From: Isoetes taiwanensis
Lineage: Eukaryota; Streptophyta; Lycopodiopsida; Isoetales; Isoetaceae
Reading direction: 5' to 3'
Assembly (NCBI GenBank): GCA_021234155.1
Contig: JAJEKV010000011.1
Coordinates: 8,603,132-8,667,131, forward strand
DNA length: 64,000 nucleotides
Shown here: positions 56,292-64,000 of the stretch, piece by piece
Numbering within the stretch: the first letter of the stretch is position 1
Layout: each line of letters starts with the position of its first letter
Program-made: the position numbers and the translations under genes
Notes under the pieces: generated by a model
Database searches by the model: none
Told to the model about the DNA's origin: nothing
The model's input: only the letters and a program-made list of their open reading frames with translations

Positions 56292-57785
56292 TGTGACGTC
56301 CCCTAGTCGTATACGATGCCCGCACCGTATACAAACAGGAGTTCATCCCCCGCACCAGCTCCACGCTGATACAGGGCCCTCCACATATCACTGTGACCGT
56401 CTAGAGTCCACAGTGGGAAGAGTGAAGGGGTCATTTTACCCCGTCTCCCTCAGGGCCTACCTAGTTGCGGAAGCGTAAACATACACGTCAGTAACATAAC
56501 ATCATATATCCACCTCGAAGGGTGGCACATCAACATCTGCATAGACAAAGATCAGCACAATACAAGGAAGTTCCTACCCAAGGCTCGGGACTCGGGGATG
56601 ACCCGACAAGCTTGGGTCTCGAGTTCAGTCGCGCATTTAATCATGACAATGGATTGGGCTGGCATAAGAACATGGCTTAGGGTTGTCCACTCCATCCGCC
56701 CCTCCTGTGCACACTTTGCAGAGTAGGTTGACAAGTGTTGGGACCTGGCTGTAGCCCGCCGGGTGCATAGCCAAAGGGGCTATTCCTGGGTTACATCTCC
56801 CCAGTCCCGATGGGGCAGGTAGGAATCGCTCCCTCCAGAGATCTACATGTTGACCCAAGGTGACTAGAGGGCCACTGCCCTTATTCGACTTAACCCACTG
56901 GAAGGTGAACACCACCCCACGGGTGTCGAGCCCATGCCTTACCCACACTCAGTGGCAAGCCATTAGACCTAGTCACTCTGGATCCCGGTAGGCCCCTTAC
57001 ACACCGGAGGGATCCGGTCAAGGGTCGAACACTAACCTCATTCTAAGCCGACTGCCCCTTCACCCACAACCAGGTGGGCTCTCGCGGCTGAGCCGAAATC
57101 TAGTAATGCACTAAGAGGGACTAGCTAGGAGCATCATCTACTAAGCTTTAAGTCTCTACCCCCCTTCCCAATACAATGAGTCCACAGAATACATCCGTCC
57201 ATCATATCAACATAAGTACTAAGAACTAATCTAATTCATAGAGTTAGGTTCTTTAGTTAGAGTCAATCTCAGGATCTGATTGGCCACTAAGGGTGATTTA
57301 ATAGGCTAAACCTACTGGTTCGAAGGCTGGAATAAGGTTTAGGCTATTCAATCGACCAAATACACAGTCCTCGTTCACTCCTCTCGATCCCGGCGTCCAT
57401 GTCTCGTTTCCGGCCGGGATGCGGTCGGAAGGATGATCCGACAAGCCGGGCGACCGGCATCGTGGGAGTTGGAATTGACTCCTCAGGCGCGCGAATCGGA
57501 GCTCGGAAGGTCTGTTGGCGAAAAAGGGAAAGTTAGGGTTTGGTGCCTTATGTAGGCTATCAGTTAGGTTTAGGGTTTCCATGACCCTTGGTCTACCTTT
57601 AATGGGTTAAAGGTCTAAAAGTGCGCACATTGCTAAATGTGCGCACCATTGCAAGTTGCCCCCTAGGGCCCTTTGCTTGGTACGCGTCGGCATTACCGCG
57701 TCGATTGGGGACGGCAGGTAACGCGTGCGTGGTCGGCAGATGCGATATCGCCCCGGGACCGTGATAATCGCGGCCGAACGTCACA
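56292..57785 (-). repeat. 5' LTR of the H3-carrying element
   Basis: 1494 bp starting TGTGACGTCCCC and ending AACGTCACA. It carries the uninterrupted version of the site occupied by the solo LTR in its partner. It contains the shared words CATTTTACCCCGTCTCCC and CACCACCCCACGGGTGTCGA. Confidence 0.9.
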
Positions 57786-59250
57786 AGTTGGAAGCCTGGC
57801 TTGCTGCCAATGGGGGGGACGGTATACAGCTCTTGCACCAGGTCATCCGGCAGCTTATCTATGCGGATGATGTGGACCTCTTGGCCCATACACCAGAGGG
57901 CATGCAGGCACACCTAGATGCCCTGGACACATTCTGCCAGGCGATGGACATGCATGTCAACCTGGCCAAGACTAAGGTGGTCCTCATATCCTCCTCACGT
58001 CATCCAGCACCTCCGGCGCTCACTTATCAGGGGCAGATGGTAGAGGTTACACCCAGCTACAAGTACCTCGGGGTGGAATTTCCGTCCTCAATGTATTGGG
58101 ATGCATCCATTCGCCTTCGGGTGACCGCAGGTTGGAAGGCGATGTACGCAATGCAAAACAATAGTCACAGGGCAGAGCTATATGACTGGGGCCACGATTA
58201 CATTTGTTCAGGGACCGGTGGAGCCGGTTCTTACAGATGGGGTCGAGGGTGGGGCCCAGTGGTGTCTTTGGCGACTTGGAACGACTTGGAGCAGGTCCAG
58301 AAGGCATTTTGACGCAGGCACTTGGGGTCAAGCCCTCAGTTCCATATCAGATCTTGTTGCGGGGAGAGCGTGATTCATGCCCCCGCAAAGCGGCCCTCGA
58401 TAGACATATTGTTTATTTCCCGGAAGGTGCGCCAAGATGGGTTTACACTCGGCTCCCGCGACTTGGCTTACGTTGGGCGATGAGCCCCGAATCCACTCGG
58501 GGCTTGTTGGAAGGACAAGAGAGCCCGCTATGGGGCGCTATTTGGAACGTAGAGGCACATAGGTGCGCCCAAGTGCAATACGGATGCCGGCTAGGGATAG
58601 GCCGAGGGATACTTGGACTCTTGTTTCCTGGGGAAGCTCTGGGAGCACAATGCTCTGGAACAGGTAAAGACACTACAAACAACACATAAACCCCACCCTG
58701 GTTCGAGGCCCACAGCTCTACATGCGTTCTCAGTTGCCCATGAAGAAGCGCAGGATCATCGCGTCCATTCGAACAGGGGCCCACCATCTTCGGCTTGAGA
58801 CGGGTCGGTGGATTGGAGAGCCGCACCAGGACATGCTTTATCAGTGTTGCCCGCTGGGAGTTGTTGAGGATGAAAGCCATGCCTTCCAGAGCTGTCCAGC
58901 CTATAGTCAGATTCGGGCTCGCTACGCCCCCTTGGTGCGACCTGGTCTGCCACTGCACGAGCTACTCAGTACGCCGTCAGTTCGATCCCTTGGCTCCTAC
59001 CTCCAGGAGGTTTTGTATCTGCGGACTCACCTCTGTCCCTGCGCGCCTACCTGAGGTGCCGGGAATTCATGTGTATATGTATATTTGTACAGCTGCCAGC
59101 AGGCTTGTTCCTGCGACGGTGTTTCCCTCGTAAGGGGGGTTTTTTAATCCGGGTAACAACGGGCTTGCTGCACCCATGTAATTTGGGTCCCATAGGCCGA
59201 TTGGCCTCCGCGGACGATAAAAGAACCTTCCTTCCTTCCTTATGTTTTTT
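57786..59250 (+). mobile_element. LINE family A, 3' half of the split copy
   Basis: RT resumes with KLEAWLAANGGDGIQLLHQV, then LIYADDVDLLAHTPEGMQAH with the intact YADD catalytic box, then VNLAKTKVVLI and YKYLGVEF (ORF 57725-58312). Then, in shifted frames, KAALDRHIVYFPEG and WNVEAHRCAQVQ, then RTGAHHLRLETGRW and the C-terminal cysteine/histidine motif GVVEDESHAFQSC. The 3' UTR has GGGGGGTTTTTTAATCCGGG (about 59,136), the stem GGCC-GATT-GGCC, GGACGATAAAA and a (CTTC)n tail at 59,226-59,241. This is the best preserved LINE A 3' end. Confidence 0.85.
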
Positions 59251-61134
59251 CTTTGATGAAAATGTCGTCAATAATGCGTATTACCCGCCAAACAGTGACA
59301 AACTAGAATTGCTAGACTTGGGGGAGAGTATGATGAAATGGGGGAAAGACCAGGGACCAATGATTCTAATAGGGGATCTAAATGCCAGAACAGGTTAGGA
59401 ACAAGCACAAATCACGAGCATAGACGAAGTGAATGGGCAATGGACACATACTGCAAGATCACGGGATTGGAGAAGAAACACAGAAGACAAGACAGAGATC
59501 AGTGCCAAAGGTGAATTACTGCTTGAAGTATACGCGGCGACAGGGGTCATTATAGCTAATGGAATACAAAAAGGGAAAGATCCGGGAGTTTCACGAGTCA
59601 GAATGTATATGGGAGAAGCATAGTAGATTATGTGATAATGAATGATCAAGCGATGGAAAACATCTCAAGCTTCGTGCTACTAGAATGGCTAACTGGGAAG
59701 ACGGAGAGTCACAGACCCATTCAGTTAACATACAAAAGGGGTGAGCAGACACATGTTGATAACACACAGAAAGAATATAACGCGAAATTGAAAATACAAT
59801 TTCAGGATAAGTATACAGATACATTCACACGAACTATCAAAGCAGAAATGGGAAACTGGGAATGGGGAGAGCATAGGGCAGACGAGAATGGAAACTGCTT
59901 AATGACATAATGGTGAAGGTGGCAAAAGAGGTCTTCGAAAAACGAAAGAGGCCCAGGAGGAGCAATGCTTTCAAGGCCTCTGTATGGTATGACGAGTAAT
60001 CCAGGGAACAAAAAAGAAGAGTCAGAGCGCATATAGGCAGAGAGACATATCAAACAGAAAGGGCGGCATACCTAAGAATGCTGAAGTCAAAGCGCAACAA
60101 AAGTTTGGTACAACACCAATGGGGTTTGGCTAAAATGCTGAAAAAGCAACCCCGGAATTTCTGGAAGGGATTTAAAGGAAAGGGAGAGGGGAAAAAGATA
60201 TTTATATAAATATATCATATCATATATTTTCAGGTCCGAAAGTAGTGATTAACTCAAGAATTCCCGGGTTCTTGGAAATCACGACCTTCGTGAATCGCTG
60301 ACGTAAATTTATTTGAGATCCATCCAATTGAAGATCTAGAATTATTATTGGCTGGAATTGGGATATCCGTAATAAGATCCGGATCGCAATCCGTAGTATA
60401 TCTACTAAGCAAATGGTTGGAATCAGAACAATATCGGAGCAACCGGATGGGAGAAGTACCTTGAAAAACTCTATAAGACGGGGGCATCTCCAATACCAAT
60501 ACCCCCACTGCAGGAGATGGATAAACCGTGCTTTCAGCATGCAGGAAGTAATGATAGCACTGAATAGGATGGCAAATAACAAAGCCCCAGATCTCTACGG
60601 ACTAACTGTGGAGTTACTAAAATATGCGAATACAGTAATTGGGAGATAGATTACCGACATTTTCAATGGCATAATCCACACATGGCTCCCAGATAGATGG
60701 GAATACAACAGGGTAATACCTCTACACAAAGGGGGGAGCAGGGAAGAATCGGGGAACTATAGAACGATAATGGTAAGCTCTATCTTTGCAAAGTGATTCG
60801 GAAAAGTACTAGACAGCAAATTAAAACAGTGGGCAGAAAAAGGAAAGCTGAGGGCACAAGGACAGGCAGGCTTCAGGCCGGAACACTCAACTACAGATCA
60901 CCTAGTAACCCTCAGAATACTAATAGAACATAACAGATCACATGGAAAGAAGATAATATGCTGTTTTGTGGACTTCAGAAAAGCTTTTGACACCGTACCA
61001 AGGGAAAAGCTCATACAGTGACTAATAGACATGTAAGCACCAGAAGACATGGTAGGAGCAATTGCAAGACTATATCACAGAGTCTATGCAAAAATGGAAC
61101 AGGAAGGACAGGCGATAAATTGCGATGCAGGAGT

Positions 61135-61702
61135 CACTAGATTTAAGGCTATTATATAATGAGATATTAATCAATAACTAACTTGAAATGCTTTGAACAA
61201 CAAAAACACTAGTGATTTACACCTTTAACTATGTTAAAACGATGTTAAGAAACCATTGCATCCTACTATTTAACCATTTATTTTTCACTGAACTAAACAT
61301 GAAAGGTTGTGGACTGCAAACCAATGGTGACTTATGCATTGAAAACATTCAAACTTACCACAATATTTACCCATGCTAGGTTAACACTCTAAGAACCACA
61401 TTTACAAATCACAAACATGAAGTGCTATATTAAACTTGACATATTAAACATGTTGGAGAACCGCTATATTGAACACCATTATAAACCACCTATATTTAAA
61501 ATGTCAAAATACCACATTCATAAACCATGAAGTGCTACATAAAACTCTACCTATTAAACATGTTAAAAAACCACCTTAGTGAACACTATATGGAAACCAC
61601 GTACTTTAGCCATACATGGTTTTTAATGATATCAACCCACTTACATGTATCAGTTTTGTAAAATGGTTTTATGGTCATAACCATGGGAAAAACCGTGTAG
61701 TG
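61135..61702 (+). mobile_element. 568-bp CACTA-ended insert in LINE B RT
   Basis: It interrupts RT between NCDAGV and GCPLCATFGIYIDAL. The left end is CACTAGATTT and the right end CCGTGTAGTG, both of CACTA form. The interior is AT-rich with two or more degenerate copies of a roughly 110-bp unit (ATGAAGTGCTA-AT-AAACT at 61,415 and 61,525). No protein is encoded. A 3-bp target duplication is not evident. Confidence 0.5.
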
Positions 61703-62398
61703 TTTTTATTTTGGGTGCCTTGTGCGACATTCGGCATATACATAGATGCATTATAAGGTTCCATAGCAGAGCAACAAGGAGATACAGACGCCCCCACACT
61801 AGGAGACACCAAAGTACCCATTATGCAATATGCTGATGACTTAAGCATGATGGCCACAAAAAATAAGGGGATGCACAGGTTACTAAAGATACTAGAGATC
61901 TTCTGCGAAAGAACAGGGTTAACGGTGAACCTCGCAAAAACCAAAATAGTCATCTTCAGTAACAGGAACAGACACAGACCTTTCAGGTATATGGGGACAG
62001 AATTAGAGGAATCAATAGAATATAGGTATCTGGGATATGACGCACACAGCACGGGGAAATGGGCTAAAGGTGCGGATGCCAGTTTCAATCAGCCATTGGA
62101 AGCTACTTTAGTATGAAAAATTTCTGTAATAAAAGTAGAATAATCGACTGGGAGATCAAGTGCTACTTGTTCAGTGCAGTGGTCGACTCAACTATATGGG
62201 GCCGAGGCATGGGGACCGGGCCTAACAGATAAGAAATGGGATAAACAAGAAGGGATCCTTAGACAATGGCATAAACAGGAATTTAGGGTGCGAGCAAACA
62301 CACCCTTGACAGTCATGATATATGAGACAGGCCAGAAACCAATGGAAGTGAGAGCATGGGAAAGGACTATCAGGTACCTAATAAAAGACAATGCAGGG

Positions 62399-62670
62399 GG
62401 GTCTAAGTTAGATATTGGGGTACAAAAAAGCGCGACAAGCAGAAGCGGATAAAGCAGGTAAAGCTCGAGCAAAACGTACCTTTTCGCCGACCTCAAATCC
62501 AGCTCCGAAGCAGAAGAACTAAGCATTCCATGTCATCGATCCGGAAGCAATTTGCTAAAAACAGATCATCGTGTTCCCGCTCTCCAAGCACCTCCAAGCA
62601 CAGCGGACCAAGCACGAAAAGCAGCGCGTCTGGACGGGTGCTTTTGTACCCCAATATCTAACTTAGACCC
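62399..62670. repeat. Perfect inverted repeat inside LINE B
   Basis: About 29 bp at 62399-62427 (around TAAGTTAGATATTGGGGTAC) recur exactly inverted at 62642-62670, enclosing some 215 bp. One arm encodes SKLDIGVQK of the LINE ORF; the other encodes the reverse complement, so the coding frame is lost between 62,430 and 62,670. Confidence 0.85.
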
Positions 62671-63539
62671 AGGGGGTCACCCAGGGAAGCTATCAAGCAT
62701 TGCAATCAACGAGTCAGCAAAATCACACATCATCATAACCAGTGGATAGTTCAAGGATGTAGCGATATGGACCAGAGAAATAGGGATGAACCTGAGTGAT
62801 CTAGTAAATGAAGGGAAATGGAATGAAGACTGGGCCGACAAGGCTACACGAGCATGGCCGCAAAAAACATACCGGACCCAAGACACTTTGGCTCACGACA
62901 GTTTTCAATCCAGAACAGCAGATAGGGCAACAGATGTACCGAGACAAGCTGCTAGGGAAGGCCATTAGAGACGTCCTAGCGAGATTTAGGATGTGGAGCC
63001 ACGATCTAAGAATTGAAAAAGACAGATGGAGGAAAATAGAAAGGGAGAACTGGATATGCAGAATCTGTGACACAGGAAGAGTAGAGGATGAGAACCACCT
63101 GCTCAACGAGTGCCCAGTGTACGGAGACGTCAGGAACAAGTATAGAGGCATAAGGTGGGGACAGCCAGTACACACCCTGATGATAAGGGCAGACACAATG
63201 AAAGATCTGGCAGATGCAATCCAGGAGATGATGACCAAACATCGAGAAGCACATAAAGAAAGAGGGCTTATAATATGAATTGCCCAAGAGGTGAGACATG
63301 GAAGCCCACAAAACGCTCGGCTAAAAGCTGATTGATAACGACGCACTACCGCACGGCCATGACGCCGATTAAAAGCGGGGTGCCGGTACCAATAGAAACT
63401 AAGTAAAGCCTTTAGAAAAGGCTACAATATACTAGCGTGATGTGCTAGTAGCGCCCTTTAGGGAGCTCGCCCACGCTACATCAGTCCAGGGGCCTTAGGG
63501 CACAAGGGACAATAATTCTATTCTATTCTAATGCTATGT

Positions 63540-63933
63540 CCATGCTATAATAAAGCTTTAATTTTTGCTATTGTTTCCCTCTTAACAACCTGGCCCTCAA
63601 GTTTTTAAGTTGAGATCAGATCTGAGCCGTTGGTTGCAGTAGTATTACCCACCAGCAACACTTAAAATAGGGTATAAACACCTAGTTTGTTATGCGAAAT
63701 GGCCATAAACACCTAGCTTGTTATTAAAACCACTATAAAACCACCATAAAACTCTCGGGCCCAGGTTGTTAAGGCGGATAACACCCTAGACTCGGGTGTT
63801 ATGCCCTACTATAACAAACCCGGGCCTCATATAACAACCTCGTTCCAGGGTGTTATCCCTCTCGTGTTAACATTTTCCGAGAAAGCAAAATACGAAACAT
63901 ATGCAAGTAGGTTTCCCAATGACTATTTCTGGG
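63540..63933. other. Intergenic DNA
   Basis: No gene. GGTGTTAT and CCATAAACACCTAG-type words repeat at 63,660-63,860, similar in style to the insert at 61.1-61.7 kb. Confidence 0.5.
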
Positions 63934-63969
63934 GTTTTTTTTTTTTTTTTTTTTTTTTTTGCTTTTTTT
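63934..63969. repeat. Poly-T tract
   Basis: About 27 consecutive T from 63,934, then GC and another T run. It could be the antisense poly(A) tail of a retroposed element that continues beyond the window. Confidence 0.7.
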
Positions 63970-64000
63970 GTCAAAATGTTCGTGGCCGTTCAACAGGACA

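Larger units (their letters stand above)
45982..57785 (-). mobile_element. LTR retrotransposon carrying a histone H3-like sequence
   Basis: LTRs at 45982-48406 and 56292-57785 share TGTGACG...CG(T/C)CACA ends. The 5' LTR is the right one: the minus strand just inside it reads TGGTATCAGAGC, the initiator-Met tRNA primer site, at 56279-56290. The polypurine tract GGTGGGGAGAA abuts the other LTR at 48407-48417. The element interrupts LINE A in its RT gene. The flanking pentamers are GCTTG and AGTTG, so the target duplication is imperfect. The 7.9-kb interior shows no RT, RNase H, integrase or protease that I can recognise. It holds hairpin arrays, an H3-like sequence, a Glu/Arg-rich decayed frame and AT-rich repeats. 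That is the layout of a large non-autonomous derivative (LARD-like). Confidence 0.85.
59256..63530 (+). mobile_element. LINE family B (endonuclease + RT), interrupted
   Basis: The endonuclease part shows PMILIGDLNARTG, VDYVIMN and ESHRPIQL, where the usual SDH catalytic triplet has lost its Asp. RT shows YNRVIPLHKGGS, AGFRPEHSTTDHLVTLRI, CCFVDFRKAFDTVPREKL and, after an insert, FGIYIDAL and MQYADDLSMMATKNKG with intact YADD. It ends in ICRICDTGRVEDENHLLNEC, the CCHC-like motif usual at LINE C-termini, near 63,110. A (TTCTA)n tail lies at about 63,517-63,530. The 5' part of the endonuclease is missing where LINE A's tail begins, and stops are frequent, so the copy is dead. Confidence 0.85.

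Noticed and set aside
57786-59250. Penelope-like element, because of tandem units
   Set aside because: The RT has LINE-type boxes and the associated endonuclease is of the apurinic type, with no GIY-YIG.
1-64000. CRISPR arrays, rRNA or organellar inserts
   Set aside because: No regularly spaced short repeats with unique spacers, no rRNA core sequences and no plastid or mitochondrial gene blocks were seen.

Overview
The window is nuclear DNA from a plant, read from gene families rather than from any database search. It holds Ty3/gypsy, Ty1/copia, LINE and CACTA relics, single-exon fragments of plant genes with splice-like borders, histone H3-like sequences and very long AT-rich stretches without genes. 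There is no prokaryotic operon structure, no rRNA, no tRNA that I can support and no CRISPR array. The PPR fragment and the style of the LINEs fit a land plant with a repeat-rich genome (a fern, lycophyte or bryophyte would fit), but the species cannot be named. I see no clearly intact host gene: everything coding-like is a transposon protein, a single exon, or is broken by stops and frameshifts.

Layout. 1-2.5 kb: palindromic repeat blocks at 1-350 and 2426-2482 bracket a broken gene whose parts resemble an amino-methyltransferase fold. 2.5-3.9 kb: an FCP1/NLI-type phosphatase exon with a nonsense codon, cut by a LINE 3' end, then a 179-codon ORF of unknown function. 4.2-4.75 kb: a PPR fragment behind a 230-bp leader that recurs at 38.0 kb. 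4.8-10 kb: AT-rich DNA ending in a CACTA-type terminus. 10.2-10.6 kb: a histone H3-like pseudogene. 11.2-18.3 kb: LINE family A relics, then another CACTA end. 19,983-31,045: a complete but decayed Ty3/gypsy element on the minus strand with 5-bp target duplications (CGTAA), polypurine tract, gag with three zinc knuckles, protease, RT, RNase H, integrase and about 4 kb of extra sequence. 36.3-37.4 kb: exon fragments of a proteasome ATPase (RPT6) and an ABCB-like transporter. 39.6-40.6 kb: a dimeric SINE-like insertion with a perfect 21-bp target duplication. 41.6-44.2 kb: CACTA and copia relics.

44.9-63.5 kb is a nested transposon stack. LINE A (44.86-45.98 and 57.79-59.25) is split by an 11.8-kb LTR retrotransposon (45,982-57,785, minus strand). 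That element has an initiator-Met tRNA primer site and a polypurine tract. Its left LTR contains an 898-bp solo LTR of another family, with target duplication GCACA. LINE B (59.26-63.53) follows and is itself interrupted by a 568-bp CACTA-like insert and an inverted-repeat segment.

The most unusual observation is inside the 11.8-kb element. I find no reverse transcriptase or integrase in it, but about 1 kb downstream of its 5' LTR, in the sense direction, it carries a histone H3-like sequence: the N-terminus reads MARTKQTTR and the C-terminus [18 protein letters not shown], with a frameshift and a coiled-coil-like segment where the first histone-fold helix should be. Tandem hairpins flank it. 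A second, separate H3-like pseudogene sits at 10.2 kb.
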